A stretch of DNA of 64,000 nucleotides from an uncultured bacterium (GCA_903864835.1 CAIPHK010000011.1:1-64000), one strand, 5' to 3'. Positions 45,201-55,670 are shown, counted from the first letter of the stretch. The notes: generated from the letters alone by a model not told the origin. Program-made: numbers and translations.

Positions 45201-48200
45201 TCAGGCCCTCTCTTCCACTAATGTAGGATGCGGATTGCGAACACTGGCCAAATAAGTGGTTCTGGCCTTGAGATACAACTCCGACAAAATGTGGTAATCA
45301 CGGGGATTTTTCTTCAATTTAGCCACTTTGCTTTCTGGATCAAGAATATTCCCAAATACAATCGCATCGGATGGACAAGACTGCATACATGCCGACTTAA
45401 TCTCCCCGTCAACGATTGCGCGACCTTCATTTTTTGTCCGGATTTTGACTTGTTGAATCCGCTGAACACAGTAGGTACATTTTTCCATAACTCCCCGCAT
45501 CCGAAGGGTGACATCTGGATTAAATTGCATTTGAACCGTCTTATCTGGTTCCCGTAAATAATCAAAGAAATGAATCCGATTCTTTTCTGTCGATTGTGGA
45601 TTTCGTTGATGAAAGTCAAAAAAATTAAAGCGTCGTACTTTAACCGGGCAGTTATTTGAACAATATTTAGTTCCAATACACCGATTGTAGGCCATGTCGT
45701 TCAAGCCCTCTTCGGAATGCACCGTTGCCGCCACCGGACAGACTTGCTCACAGGGCGCATTCTCACACTGAAGACAGGTCATCGGCTGCTGAACCATTTG
45801 AGGATCGTTGGTGTTGCCTTCGTAATATCGATCGAGACGAATCCAGTGCATTTCCCGGCCATTGGCGACCTGGGATTTTCCGACTATCGGAATATTATTT
45901 TCTGACTGACACGCAATTAAGCAAGCGTTACATCCGGTACACTTGCTCAAATCAATCGACATACCCCATTGATTACCCGTGTCATAGGCGCGTTCTGGCC
46001 ACGACGACTTCATCGGGGGGCCTTCGTGTTCCTCTTTGGCAAATTCAGGATTTTTTTCGTATTCCATTAGATCTGCCGCACGAACCAGCTTTCGATCTTC
46101 CATCGACCCATGCTCCTGAGTGGTGGCCAATGTGTATTTTTTACCCGTTTTTTCGATGGTAATTCCACCCACAGTGGCCATTGCAACACTGGATCGGAGG
46201 GGATACCCGTTAAATCCTGTCCCCTGTCCGATACGACCATCCACTCGGCGGCCATACCCCATGGAAAGAACAACGGTGTCATCCGCCGTTCCAGGTTGAA
46301 CAAAGACCGCGACTTCAATTTCATTTGACTTCGACTTTAGGTTAACCAAATCCCCAGTGACGAGGCCCATTTTCTGGGCAGTATCCACACCGATTAGCGC
46401 CGCATTATCCCAGGTCAATTTGGTGACGGGATGGGGTAACTCTTGAAGCCACCCATTGTTAGTAAATCGACCATCGTAGACCTTAAAATCGGGGACCAGC
46501 TCTAACTGAAGTCCTTTTTCGTTGATCGGTTTTACCGTCAACGACTGTGCGACTGGGGCCGAAACGGACACGACCGCTTCCGAAACCACCCCCTCATGAA
46601 GCCATCGTCGCCATGATTTTTCAGATCCCTTCGCCGTCTTTAACGTCTTTCGGACTTCGTCATATCCGTTTCCAGCGACGCTTGAAGTTAATTGAGACAC
46701 CCACTCGATGTCCGACGTTCCGTTATAAAGTGGTGTAATCAGCGGCTGAACGACCGAAACCGTTCCATCAATCGATTGCGCGTCTCCCCAGGCTTCCAAG
46801 AAATGCGCCTTCGGAACAACCCATTGGGTAAAATGAGAGGTTTCGTTCGGAAACAGTGTGAGGTGCAAGGAATGTTTTAGTTTTTTAAGAGCATCCCCGA
46901 ATGCGATATCCGATGGCGCGGTAAATACCGGATTTCCACCCAAAATAAAGAGGGTATCTACATCGCCATTTTTAATCGCATGCGTGAGTTCGCGAATTGA
47001 CTCAACCGACCCGCGTTGAGCGTAAGATGCGTCGACAAAATGAACCGGATAGTAAGAAACACCGTGTTCGGTGGCCCCAATCGCCGCATTCACCGCCACC
47101 GCCACGGCATGTGCAAAGGGACTACACTGACTTCCCACCACAATCGCGGACACCCACTTAGGCTGAACTAAGTCATCAACGATTGCCGCAAGCTCTTTCG
47201 CAGGAACGACATTGCCTAATTTTTTGGACCAATCGGCCACTTGGGACCGGAAATCCGTCGACACATTTCCGACTCGGCTAAATACAGCAACCGCAATCTG
47301 TGCGATTGCAGCATCCATCTGACCCGGCTGGATACGGAATCGATGATCCGCTTTGCCACCAGTTACCGTGAAATGAGACTCAAACATATACAACCGGTTT
47401 AGGCCCCGATCCGAATCCGGATCACGTCGCGTTGCAAATTCTTTAGCACTGACTACATTTCCCGGTTCAGTTCCCAAAAAATCTGCGCCGAAGGCAACGA
47501 GTCGATCGATCCGGTCAAAGTGGAGCTTGGCACGCAACGCTTTACCAGTTACCGATTTAATTCCGGCAACGGCATTATCGTCATTGAGGGCACTATACTG
47601 AAATACAGAAACGTCTTTGTACGTCGATTTAAGTTCGGCCAACACCCGATTTAGCGTGGGGGATACATTGGTATCCACTAAAATAGCCAAGTTAGCCCCA
47701 TGAGTACCCTTGGCATCTTCAATCCGAGCGGAGATCCAGTCTCCGTATCCATCGACATCCCCAGACGGGATATTACAATGGATCCGTTTCAAGCGATCGG
47801 GATCATAAAGATCCAATACCGACGCTTGATTCATCGCACTTGCCGCACCGAGACTCCCTGGATGAGACGGATTACCCTCGACTTTGGTCGGGCGACCTTC
47901 ATGACTCTCGATCAACAGTCCCACCACGTCTGTGCCCAAGGCCATCGCGGTCGCGTAATAATTAGGCCGTCCTGGAACCAAATTTTCAGGGGTTCGGGCA
48001 TAAGGGCGAATAATTTGTTTAGGGCGACGAAATCCCGCACACCCGGTGAGCCCAGCAAACGCAAATGATGCACCCATTATTTTAATAAACGTACGTCGCG
48101 ACACTTCATCTTCTAAAACCGAGGCATCTTTTGGAAACTCGCGATTAACAAACTCTTTGAATTCAGGAGACTGCTCTAACTCCCCCATGCTTCGCCAATA

Positions 48201-48236
48201 CTCTTTATTGGGCGCGCCGGAATCTATCTGTGACAT
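45201..48236 (-). CDS. actB: Alternative complex III, iron-sulfur subunit ActB with molybdopterin-oxidoreductase-like domain
   Basis: A 1011-residue periplasmic subunit. A twin-arginine signal ([18 protein letters not shown]) lies near residue 50. The long middle part resembles molybdopterin oxidoreductases; in characterised ACIII it has no Mo cofactor. The C-terminal ferredoxin-like part binds clusters through [12 protein letters not shown] (near 765), [14 protein letters not shown] (near 825), [12 protein letters not shown] (near 855), CTYC (near 920) and CMQSCP (near 950). Start is ATG 48236 rather than TTG 48245. It overlaps actA by 13 bases. Confidence 0.94.
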   Translation of the reverse strand: MSQIDSGAPNKEYWRSMGELEQSPEFKEFVNREFPKDASVLEDEVSRRTFIKIMGASFAFAGLTGCAGFRRPKQIIRPYARTPENLVPGRPNYYATAMALGTDVVGLLIESHEGRPTKVEGNPSHPGSLGAASAMNQASVLDLYDPDRLKRIHCNIPSGDVDGYGDWISARIEDAKGTHGANLAILVDTNVSPTLNRVLAELKSTYKDVSVFQYSALNDDNAVAGIKSVTGKALRAKLHFDRIDRLVAFGADFLGTEPGNVVSAKEFATRRDPDSDRGLNRLYMFESHFTVTGGKADHRFRIQPGQMDAAIAQIAVAVFSRVGNVSTDFRSQVADWSKKLGNVVPAKELAAIVDDLVQPKWVSAIVVGSQCSPFAHAVAVAVNAAIGATEHGVSYYPVHFVDASYAQRGSVESIRELTHAIKNGDVDTLFILGGNPVFTAPSDIAFGDALKKLKHSLHLTLFPNETSHFTQWVVPKAHFLEAWGDAQSIDGTVSVVQPLITPLYNGTSDIEWVSQLTSSVAGNGYDEVRKTLKTAKGSEKSWRRWLHEGVVSEAVVSVSAPVAQSLTVKPINEKGLQLELVPDFKVYDGRFTNNGWLQELPHPVTKLTWDNAALIGVDTAQKMGLVTGDLVNLKSKSNEIEVAVFVQPGTADDTVVLSMGYGRRVDGRIGQGTGFNGYPLRSSVAMATVGGITIEKTGKKYTLATTQEHGSMEDRKLVRAADLMEYEKNPEFAKEEHEGPPMKSSWPERAYDTGNQWGMSIDLSKCTGCNACLIACQSENNIPIVGKSQVANGREMHWIRLDRYYEGNTNDPQMVQQPMTCLQCENAPCEQVCPVAATVHSEEGLNDMAYNRCIGTKYCSNNCPVKVRRFNFFDFHQRNPQSTEKNRIHFFDYLREPDKTVQMQFNPDVTLRMRGVMEKCTYCVQRIQQVKIRTKNEGRAIVDGEIKSACMQSCPSDAIVFGNILDPESKVAKLKKNPRDYHILSELYLKARTTYLASVRNPHPTLVEERA

Positions 48237-48892
48237 GTACTGCAATCCTCTCCAGGTCGAATTTTATAGGCTTCCTTAATCTGCCGGCCAACTTCAAGCT
48301 GATTATCCGCTTTCCAATCGAGTTTGGTAACAAATTCGCGGGGGCGCAAATGATTCTCAGGGGCACGATGGCACTCCAAACACCAGGACATGCTCAACGG
48401 CTTTACTTGGTGAACCCGTTCCATTTGGTCAACTCGGCCATGACAGCTATAGCAGGAAATGCCCGCAGTAACGTGTCGGCTATGGTTAAAATACACATAG
48501 TCAGGCAATTTATGGACTTTTACCCATTGCATCGGCTTATTATTCACGTAGCTTTCTTTAAGCTTCATAATATAAGGACTTTGGGTCTTGATTTGAGAAT
48601 GGCAATTCATACACGTATCCGTACTCGGAATATTTGAATGAGACGAGTTTTCAACCTGGGTATGACAATATCGACAATCCAGTCCCAATTCGCTGACATG
48701 CAGCTTATGGCTATAAGGAATTGGCTGCTCAGGCGCATACCCAACCTCTAAATTTTTGGGAGAAAACCAGTACCAAAACACAAATATAATCAAACACAGC
48801 AAAAGCCCAACACCAGACAATGCGTATAACGGCAGCTTGTTCACCCATTTGGGGAACACATAATTCGAAACGGGTTCATCATGGTTAATCAA
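48224..48892 (-). CDS. actA: Alternative complex III, pentaheme cytochrome c ActA
   Basis: Has five CxxCH sites (CRYCH, CMNCH, CYSCH, CLECH, CSTCH) after one N-terminal membrane anchor (LYALSGVGLLLCLIIFVFWY). In ACIII it collects electrons from ActB. The frame starts with TTG at 48892; AGGA lies ten bases before it, and no ATG is available before the anchor. First gene of the respiratory operon. Confidence 0.93.
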   Translation of the reverse strand: MINHDEPVSNYVFPKWVNKLPLYALSGVGLLLCLIIFVFWYWFSPKNLEVGYAPEQPIPYSHKLHVSELGLDCRYCHTQVENSSHSNIPSTDTCMNCHSQIKTQSPYIMKLKESYVNNKPMQWVKVHKLPDYVYFNHSRHVTAGISCYSCHGRVDQMERVHQVKPLSMSWCLECHRAPENHLRPREFVTKLDWKADNQLEVGRQIKEAYKIRPGEDCSTCHR

Positions 48893-48955
48893 GTCAACTC
48901 AGTCCTTTATTCCTGTCGAAAATTGGGAGAAATAGAACGGAAAAAAATCGTAATT

Positions 48956-48964
48956 ATTATATCA
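48956..48964 (-). promoter_or_regulatory. Extended -10 promoter of the ACIII-caa3 operon
   Basis: TGA-TATAAT on the minus strand (48964-48956) is a consensus extended -10. The region 17 bp further upstream (TTTCGT) is a weak -35. The leader to the actA start would be about 57 bases. The 144-bp gap to acs otherwise holds only the inverted repeat near 49012. Confidence 0.5.
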
Positions 48965-49011
48965 ATTTGTCGGTGGATACGAAAGATTAACTTTTATGCT
49001 CAATTCAACCC

Positions 49012-49042
49012 GTATAACAAGCATAAGTAACACTTGTTATAC
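49012..49042. terminator. 10-bp inverted repeat spanning the acs stop codon
   Basis: GTATAACAAG (49012-49021) and CTTGTTATAC (49033-49042) pair perfectly across 11 bases; the acs stop TAA (49039-49037) lies in one arm. No T-run follows, so it may be a weak terminator or an operator ahead of actA rather than a classical terminator. Confidence 0.35.
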
Positions 49043-50971
49043 AGAATTTAACTGCCGCTCCAAAAAGTCAACAACCTCTGGATTCGCCAAGGTAGTGATA
49101 TCCCCTAGAGCTTGACCATTGGCAACACTTTTTAACACCCGTCGCATAATCTTGCCACTTCGGGTTTTGGGTAGGTCGGGTGTAAAAACCACTTGCTTGG
49201 GTTTTGCAATTGCCCCAATCATTTTACCCACCCACTCGATCGCCGCGCGTTCCAGTTCCTTAGAAGGAGTCACCCCTTCTTTGAGGATAACAAACGCCAA
49301 AATCGCCTGCCCTTTGAGATCATCTGCAACTCCAACCACGGCCGCCTCCGCCACGCCTTCAAATTCAACGAGCGCACTCTCCACTTCCATGGTCCCAATC
49401 CGGTGGCCCGCGACATTCAGGACATCATCGACACGGCCAAGAACCATGATATATCCATCGTCATCAACGGTAGCCCCGTCCCCGGCAAAATAGGTTTCAA
49501 AAGTATCCCAATAGACGGATTTAAACCGTTCATTATCCCCCCATATCCCCCTTGCCATCGATGGCCACGGCGACATAATACTGAGCAAGCCTCCGCCAGC
49601 CTCTATCGGGACCCCCGAGTCTTGAAGAACCTGCGCCTCGATCCCCGGCAACGGCAAGCCCGCATACCCCGGCCTCATGGGGCTCAATGCAGGAAGGGTT
49701 GAAATCATGATGCCCCCCGTTTCGGTTTGCCACCAGGTATCCACAATCGGACATCGATTCTTTCCTATTACGGTGTAATACCACATCCATGCTTCGGGAT
49801 TAATAGGCTCCCCCACCGACCCCAACAACCGCAGCGACGACAAATCATGCATTCCCGGCAGATGGTCACCCCATTTCATAAACGCCCGAATGGCAGTGGG
49901 CGCAGTATAAAGAATGGTCACTTTGTGCCGCTCAACAATGTCCCAAAAACGGTTTTTATCCGGATAGTCTGGCGACCCTTCGTACATCATGACGGTTGCC
50001 CCATTGGCCAGAGGTCCATAGACAAGATACGTATGCCCTGTAATCCACCCAACGTCTGCAGTACACCAATACACATCCGACGGTTTTAAATCGAATACCA
50101 ACTGGGTTGAATACTTGGCATGGGTCATATACCCCCCAGTAGTATGGATAATTCCCTTGGGTTTTCCCGTTGTCCCGGAGGTATACAAAATAAATAGAGG
50201 ATCTTCGCTATCCATCGGCAACGCATCCTGTAGATCAGAGGTCTCCGCCATGATCTCTTGATATACGTCATCGCGACCGGCGTGCATGTGAATTGGATTT
50301 CCGACATGCCTGACGACAACCACCGCTTCAATCGAGGGGCATTTTTCCAATGCCTCATCCACTATATCCTTTAATGGAATTACTTTACCCCGACGATATC
50401 CACCGTCCGCGGTAATCACAAGGCGAGAGCCCGAATCATGAATTCGATCAATCAAACTTTGCGCACTAAATCCACCAAATACCACGCTATGAATCGCTCC
50501 GATCCGGGCACAGGCCAATATGGCAACCACGCTTTCGGGAATTAGAGGCAGATAAATCGTGACGCGATCACCTTTCTGAATACCGTATCGAGCCATCAGT
50601 ACCGACGAAAACCGGGCCACTTCATCATGAAGTTCTGCGTAGCTAAGCGTCCGAACATCCCCTAACTCGCCCTCCCAAATCAATGCGGCTTTATCTCGAC
50701 GGTCGGTGGGCAAATGAACATCCAAGCAATTATACGAAGCGTTTAATGTGCCCCCAACGAACCACTTGGCAAACGGACGTTGCCACTCCAACACTGACTG
50801 CCACGGCGAAAACCAATCCAATTTAGCCGCTTGCGCCTCCCAAAACCCAAGGCGGTCCGACTGGGCAATTTTATAAATATCAGGATCCGAATGGGTTGCG
50901 TTTACTCTAAATTCATCAGACGCCATAAAAATTCGTTGCTCATTCAACAACGTCTCGATGGATTGTGACAT
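49037..50971 (-). CDS. acs: Acetyl-CoA synthetase
   Basis: Activates acetate to acetyl-CoA through acetyl-AMP. Adenylate-forming motifs: LFILYTSGTTGKPKGIIHTT, GEPINPEAWMW, DTWWQTETGG and the C-terminal PKTRSGKIMRRVL with the Lys that is acetylated in regulated homologues. Its 644 residues are normal. AAGGAGG lies six bases before the ATG. It is last in the signalling operon, 15 bases after queE, an unusual neighbourhood. Confidence 0.96.
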   Translation of the reverse strand: MSQSIETLLNEQRIFMASDEFRVNATHSDPDIYKIAQSDRLGFWEAQAAKLDWFSPWQSVLEWQRPFAKWFVGGTLNASYNCLDVHLPTDRRDKAALIWEGELGDVRTLSYAELHDEVARFSSVLMARYGIQKGDRVTIYLPLIPESVVAILACARIGAIHSVVFGGFSAQSLIDRIHDSGSRLVITADGGYRRGKVIPLKDIVDEALEKCPSIEAVVVVRHVGNPIHMHAGRDDVYQEIMAETSDLQDALPMDSEDPLFILYTSGTTGKPKGIIHTTGGYMTHAKYSTQLVFDLKPSDVYWCTADVGWITGHTYLVYGPLANGATVMMYEGSPDYPDKNRFWDIVERHKVTILYTAPTAIRAFMKWGDHLPGMHDLSSLRLLGSVGEPINPEAWMWYYTVIGKNRCPIVDTWWQTETGGIMISTLPALSPMRPGYAGLPLPGIEAQVLQDSGVPIEAGGGLLSIMSPWPSMARGIWGDNERFKSVYWDTFETYFAGDGATVDDDGYIMVLGRVDDVLNVAGHRIGTMEVESALVEFEGVAEAAVVGVADDLKGQAILAFVILKEGVTPSKELERAAIEWVGKMIGAIAKPKQVVFTPDLPKTRSGKIMRRVLKSVANGQALGDITTLANPEVVDFLERQLNSV

Positions 50972-50986
50972 TTCGCGCCTCCTTGG

Positions 50987-51643
50987 TTATTTTAGCCCCA
51001 GCATTTTATGGGCCTGCGGGATCACCCGAACATCTGCCAATTTTTGATGGGCAAAATTATACGCCCGCTCAATATCCTCCGCAGTGGCCTTGTCTTTCAC
51101 CGGTCCAAACGGAGTCACCGGTTGAATCACAAAGGGAACATCTGGGGCTACTGTTGCAATCGTATTGATCATCTTTTTAAGCTCCAAGACCGGAAACCCT
51201 TTGGTTAACACCCATTTTACAAACACATTTTTTCGACCACTTAAAATGGCCATGAATTCAGCAAATTCCTTGTCAAACCCTGGTTTATAATCCACCGAAA
51301 AATATTCAAACAAGTCCACCACTTCACTCAAGTGCTTCGGAAGTGTACCGTTCGTTTCTAAATACGCAGGAATCGGGAGCAGCGGAACAAGTTGCTTCAA
51401 CGCTTCAACTTGAATCAACGGCTCGCCCCCCGTTATTGATATTGAATGAGGTCGTTTAGCCAATAACGGCGTCAATTCGGCCATGACCTGCTCAACCGTA
51501 TAGGGCTTCCGCTGATGAACAAAATCTGGCTCGTCACAATAGGAACAATGAATATTGCATCCGTAAAAACGAACAAAAATCTGCGGATACCCTACCCAGG
51601 GCCCTTCGCCTTGAAAACTATAAAAAATCTCTTTGATATACAT
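50987..51643 (-). CDS. queE: 7-carboxy-7-deazaguanine synthase
   Basis: Radical SAM enzyme forming the deazaguanine ring of queuosine precursors. FYSFQGEGPWVGYP precedes the cluster motif C29-x3-C33-x2-C36 (GCNIHCSYCD); ISITGGEPLIQ and LETNGTLP are further signatures. Its 218 residues are usual. One-base overlap with the helicase gene. queC and queD are not adjacent, so the partners of the pathway lie elsewhere. Confidence 0.9.
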   Translation of the reverse strand: MYIKEIFYSFQGEGPWVGYPQIFVRFYGCNIHCSYCDEPDFVHQRKPYTVEQVMAELTPLLAKRPHSISITGGEPLIQVEALKQLVPLLPIPAYLETNGTLPKHLSEVVDLFEYFSVDYKPGFDKEFAEFMAILSGRKNVFVKWVLTKGFPVLELKKMINTIATVAPDVPFVIQPVTPFGPVKDKATAEDIERAYNFAHQKLADVRVIPQAHKMLGLK

Positions 51644-53802
51644 TACACTTTAAGGACATCGGCATACTTTGCCATCAATTTACGCTCATGCTCTCCAAAT
51701 TGAATGTGAAGTATCACTTTATCGTCCGCTCCTTCGATTTTATTGATGACACCCCGTCCCCAACTCGGATGTTCGACCACTTCTCCGACCACATATCGAG
51801 ACTGGACTTGGGTCTCCGCAGCCAAAGAATGAGGCAACCAGGTCTGAATATGGAATCCCTCATGATTCATTCGATCAATCAACATTTCATGAGATTCTGC
51901 CAATCGATCCGAAAAAAAACAGGCTACCCGCATTCTCGGAAGTTCTTTAATAAACCGAGATACATCATCGTACCATTCCGCACCGAACATCGACCGCCGA
52001 AACGCCGACGTCAATATGACGTGCTTAGACCCGCGACTAATCCCGATGTACAACAATCTCCGCTCTTCGTCCAAAGACTCCGGCTGAAATTGGGCATTGT
52101 AATGAGGAATCAAGCCATCCTCTAATCCACACACAAAAACACAAGGAAACTCATATCCCTTTGCACTTCGCAATGGAATTAAATTCACCGCATCCCCGGA
52201 ATTAATTTCGGCATCGTCTGGCGTCGTAACGGCCACATGATTCAACAATTGCTCCACTGACCATTGTCGCTCAAGCGCAAGACCAATGAACTCATCAATA
52301 GTCTGCAACCGCTCCATGGCTTCCAGCGTATTTTCTTCTTCTAACAACATCCGGTATCCGCTATCATCCGCAATCTGGCTCATAATCGTCGCGGCAAGTA
52401 CGTCTGGATCTTCCTGAAGCTCGGTATTCCAATGCACCAACAAATCAATTAATCCGATCAACTTCGCATCAATATCGATCTCGATTTTGAGTTCTTTACC
52501 TTGCAATTCCAAAATTCCAGCAGGGGTCGGCGGAATATGACGCAGCACAGTAGACACCATTGCCTCATCCAATTGAAACGGCGGCAACGCCAAAAGCTGA
52601 GCCAAGGCCTGCCGATCTGCCGGATTAAAAAGTACCCGCATGTACAATAAAATATCCCGTATCTCACTATTGGCGTAGATTACCGATCGACCGATGCTTC
52701 GAAACCGAAGCCCTTGCTGACGCAGTTGCTCTTCAAAAAAATACGCTTGTGACTGAGTCCGATACAAAATACAAAAATCGTTGAGAGACAACATATCTTC
52801 CCGTCGAAGCATCACAATCTCGTCCACCACATACCGGGCCTCTTCTTGCTCATCGAACGCCAAAAAGTAGACCAATGATTCATCGTCGGCCTCGATAAAG
52901 TCATCATCGTTTGAAAATGTCTTTCGGTCCCGCCGCAGAGATCGTGCCGTATCTACGATCGCATTAGTCGACCGAAACACCGTTGTCAGCCGAACCGTTT
53001 CCAGTCCCGAAATTTGAGTCGACGCGAGGACAATTGAATCTCCCGTCGCCCCTGACTCCACACCCACCGCCTGCTCCGAATCTCCGCACAGTGTGAGATG
53101 TTTTAAATATGGCGCAATTTTTGCCACCAATTGGCAATACACAGGCCCGAAATCTTCATATTGATCTATAATCCAGTACTGATACCGATCAGCGATTTCT
53201 TGACACAATTCCGGGCGTTCCGTCACGAGACGAAGTGTCAACGCGACAATATCTTCACGGTCAATGGCTTGGGATGTCGTCAAATACGATTGATACTCAC
53301 GATACAGATCGCGAAGTTCGTTCGAAAATCCGAGCCCCCCATCAGTCATCATTTCAGGGGAAATTCCACACAATTTGAGCCGCCGAATATGTTGAAGCAC
53401 TTCCCCGGGTACCAATTGAGACCCCTCATTCGACACATCCAACCCGATCAATTCAATCACAATTCTTAGTTGCTCGATATGGTCATACACCGCAAAATGC
53501 CGGTTCAATCCCAGGTACCCTGCATGGGCGCGCATCCAGTCTAAACAGACCCGTTCGAGTTTATCGAATCTGACTTTGTGAGCATCTTCGGCGACAAGTT
53601 GCCCCACCCAGGCGGTCATATCCCGAACCGCTTTTTGAGATCCAGACAACACCAATATACGGTCGTTTTCCTTTTCCTCTAAAATGCGAGCGACCTTTCG
53701 CGCAAGCACAGTGGTTTTCCCCGAGCCAGACGGCCCGGAAATCAAAAGTGGCGACTCGAAGTAATCAATAGCTCGCAGCTGGTCCGTTGTTAATTTACGC
53801 AC
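51643..53802 (-). CDS. UvrD/PcrA-like superfamily 1 DNA helicase with altered motif II
   Basis: Walker A is LLISGPSGSGKTTVLARKV near residue 20; later motifs are TLCGDSEQAVG (III), TTVFRSTNAIVDTA (IV), LRSAKGYEFPCVFVCGLEDG (V) and DEERRLLYIGISRG (VI). The C-terminal ~45 residues (VGEVVEHPSWGRGVINKI) form the PcrA/UvrD Tudor-like tail. Motif II reads IIDQYEDFG where UvrD proteins have DEYQD: the catalytic Glu is Gln and the Gln is Glu. ATPase activity may therefore be reduced. GTG start at 53802 with AGGAG upstream. 719 residues. Could also pair with the AddB-like protein. Confidence 0.85.
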   Translation of the reverse strand: MRKLTTDQLRAIDYFESPLLISGPSGSGKTTVLARKVARILEEKENDRILVLSGSQKAVRDMTAWVGQLVAEDAHKVRFDKLERVCLDWMRAHAGYLGLNRHFAVYDHIEQLRIVIELIGLDVSNEGSQLVPGEVLQHIRRLKLCGISPEMMTDGGLGFSNELRDLYREYQSYLTTSQAIDREDIVALTLRLVTERPELCQEIADRYQYWIIDQYEDFGPVYCQLVAKIAPYLKHLTLCGDSEQAVGVESGATGDSIVLASTQISGLETVRLTTVFRSTNAIVDTARSLRRDRKTFSNDDDFIEADDESLVYFLAFDEQEEARYVVDEIVMLRREDMLSLNDFCILYRTQSQAYFFEEQLRQQGLRFRSIGRSVIYANSEIRDILLYMRVLFNPADRQALAQLLALPPFQLDEAMVSTVLRHIPPTPAGILELQGKELKIEIDIDAKLIGLIDLLVHWNTELQEDPDVLAATIMSQIADDSGYRMLLEEENTLEAMERLQTIDEFIGLALERQWSVEQLLNHVAVTTPDDAEINSGDAVNLIPLRSAKGYEFPCVFVCGLEDGLIPHYNAQFQPESLDEERRLLYIGISRGSKHVILTSAFRRSMFGAEWYDDVSRFIKELPRMRVACFFSDRLAESHEMLIDRMNHEGFHIQTWLPHSLAAETQVQSRYVVGEVVEHPSWGRGVINKIEGADDKVILHIQFGEHERKLMAKYADVLKV

Positions 53803-53817
53803 GTTGGTTGGCTCCTA

Positions 53818-54936
53818 TTAGGTCAGTTTTGGATTACGATTCCATCGATTTGAAAATTGAGTCCATTTCATAGACAACGCCCGGACCTGGAAATCCCCGT
53901 TTACTTCAGCAAACTCAATCACACCGTCCATCAAGTATTTAATGTTGTTCAATGTTTGGTCGGACACCGTTCCATCTTCGACCAAAAACAGCGTGGTCAC
54001 GCCACCAAATGAAAGCGCCGTCCGGGCAATTTGGCTCAAAAAACGTTGTACCGACGGCAAATCAAAATTAATCAACAAACTGGAAATAGAGTCCACCACA
54101 CGACGCCCGCCGAGTTTACTTTGAATTGTTTGCCCCAATTCAAAGCTGGCATCCGATATCACCCCGGCCAATTGATTGAGCTCCAACATCCCGTTTACAG
54201 CAAAGCGTTCTGATTCAGGCACCGAAAAGGTCGACCAAGAATATGAATCAACAAATCGAACTAAGCCCAAGGTTTCAAGTTCAGATATTGGATTTTTGAG
54301 TTCACGATCCATAATCGTTCGAATTTGCTGGGGATTATCGTCCAACGCAACAAACAACCCGCGTTCCGACCGCTGAAGGCCACGCACCATAAATTGCCGG
54401 GCAAATGTTGATTTCCCACTACCCACAGGACCAATCACCAAAATATTAGACCCTTTGGGGAAACCTCCATACAGGGCCTCATCCAACCCCCCGACTCCGG
54501 TGGATACGGTATCAATCGCCATTGGTTCCAACACCTCGCCACGGGCCAAGGGGACTTCTTTTCGAGTTCGAAACCGTAGCAACAGTGCCTTTGCTCGGGC
54601 TTTGAGCTCCTCGACATTGAACGGCTTGGTGACAAAATCATCCGCGCCTTCTTCAAAGCCGGTCAGCTTGTTGTATTCATCCCCCAACGCCGAAATAATA
54701 ATAATGGGAGTATCTGCAATTTCAGGGGTAGACCGAACCGCTTTACATACTTCAAATCCAGTTTTTTTAGGCATGATGATATCCGTGATAATGAGGTCCG
54801 GACGCTCACGAATGGCCAATTCAATCGCAGCCTCGCCGTCACTCGCCGTCACCACATCCATCCCGATGTCCTTAAACACCATCTCGGTCAGAAGTAATAC
54901 ATGATATTCATCGTCTGCGATTAAAATTTTTGTCAT
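53818..54936 (-). CDS. Response-regulator receiver fused to a KaiC-like ATPase
   Basis: Residues 1-~120 are a CheY-like receiver: acidic pair in ILIADDEYH, phospho-acceptor Asp in LIITDIIMPKKTG and Lys in FVTKPFNVEEL. Residues ~140-372 form one KaiC/RecA domain with Walker A IGPVGSGKST and Walker B-like RRVVDSISSLL. The acidic pair after the first core strand is DD (LFVALDDNPQQ) where KaiC has EE. No output DNA-binding domain. It probably couples phosphorylation to ATPase or partner binding. Ten bases after the other KaiC gene; no histidine kinase nearby. Confidence 0.85.
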   Translation of the reverse strand: MTKILIADDEYHVLLLTEMVFKDIGMDVVTASDGEAAIELAIRERPDLIITDIIMPKKTGFEVCKAVRSTPEIADTPIIIISALGDEYNKLTGFEEGADDFVTKPFNVEELKARAKALLLRFRTRKEVPLARGEVLEPMAIDTVSTGVGGLDEALYGGFPKGSNILVIGPVGSGKSTFARQFMVRGLQRSERGLFVALDDNPQQIRTIMDRELKNPISELETLGLVRFVDSYSWSTFSVPESERFAVNGMLELNQLAGVISDASFELGQTIQSKLGGRRVVDSISSLLINFDLPSVQRFLSQIARTALSFGGVTTLFLVEDGTVSDQTLNNIKYLMDGVIEFAEVNGDFQVRALSMKWTQFSNRWNRNPKLT

Positions 54937-54946
54937 AAGGTCATAC

Positions 54947-55654
54947 TTAAATGGGTTGTCGCAGAACTATTCCCCGTTGAGGAAGAATTTCAAACGAATA
55001 TTCTGAAAGGTCAACACGGGTCCCCCGCATTTTTTTCACACGGACGGTCCGAATATATTTTGTATTTAACTTTTCCAGCTTAAGGATAATGATCCCAGAT
55101 GCCGCAAATTCCTCAATCCCATGATGACTTACTTTATCGGTACCCACTGGGGAATATGAGGTCAACAAAGTCGTACATTCTGCATTATCTTCAATTGCAA
55201 AAATGAGCCGACGAATATATTCCGCAACTTCAGGAATATGTCGTTCAGAAAATATTAGGGGCGCAATGGGATCAATCACCAACCGTGTTGCTCCAAAGTT
55301 ACGAACAAAGCCCAATACGTCGGTAATGATTCGATCGATATCAATTCCACCCGCCCCCAATTGGGCAGATGCAAAGTGCGCAGTCACATCCACAATTTGA
55401 AACAGCCCCGATTCCAGATACTGTTGCAATGGCCACCCTAACGCCTCAGCATCGGCAATGACATGCTCCGGTTTTTCGTCAATCGAAATATAAATCGTTT
55501 TTTCGTTTTTCTTTAAGCCTTCAAGTAAAAACTGAAGCGTAAATATGGTTTTCCCGGCACCCGGCTCTCCCGCCACGAGGTACGATCGACCTTTGGGAAA
55601 TCCTCCAAAAAGGACCTGGTCAAACCCTTCAATTCCACTCGCAACTTTTTCCAT
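54947..55654 (-). CDS. Single-domain KaiC-like ATPase
   Basis: RecA-fold protein of the KaiC/RadA-like group: VASGIEGFDQVLFGGFPKG is the typical start, Walker A is AGEPGAGKTIFTLQF and Walker B is TRLVIDPIAPLIF. The catalytic pair reads DE (ISIDEKPEH). Only one domain is present, so the Ser/Thr autophosphorylation sites of the clock KaiC are lacking. ATG at 55654 has GAGG upstream; a start at 55717 would lie in the intergenic repeat. 235 residues. It is probably a signalling ATPase acting with the receiver-KaiC fusion. Confidence 0.85.
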   Translation of the reverse strand: MEKVASGIEGFDQVLFGGFPKGRSYLVAGEPGAGKTIFTLQFLLEGLKKNEKTIYISIDEKPEHVIADAEALGWPLQQYLESGLFQIVDVTAHFASAQLGAGGIDIDRIITDVLGFVRNFGATRLVIDPIAPLIFSERHIPEVAEYIRRLIFAIEDNAECTTLLTSYSPVGTDKVSHHGIEEFAASGIIILKLEKLNTKYIRTVRVKKMRGTRVDLSEYSFEILPQRGIVLRQPI

Positions 55655-55670
55655 GAGACCTCTTCTTGAT

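Noticed and set aside
54947-55654. Circadian clock kaiC
   Set aside because: Single ATPase domain, no kaiA or kaiB and no phosphorylation-site region, so only KaiC-like is justified.
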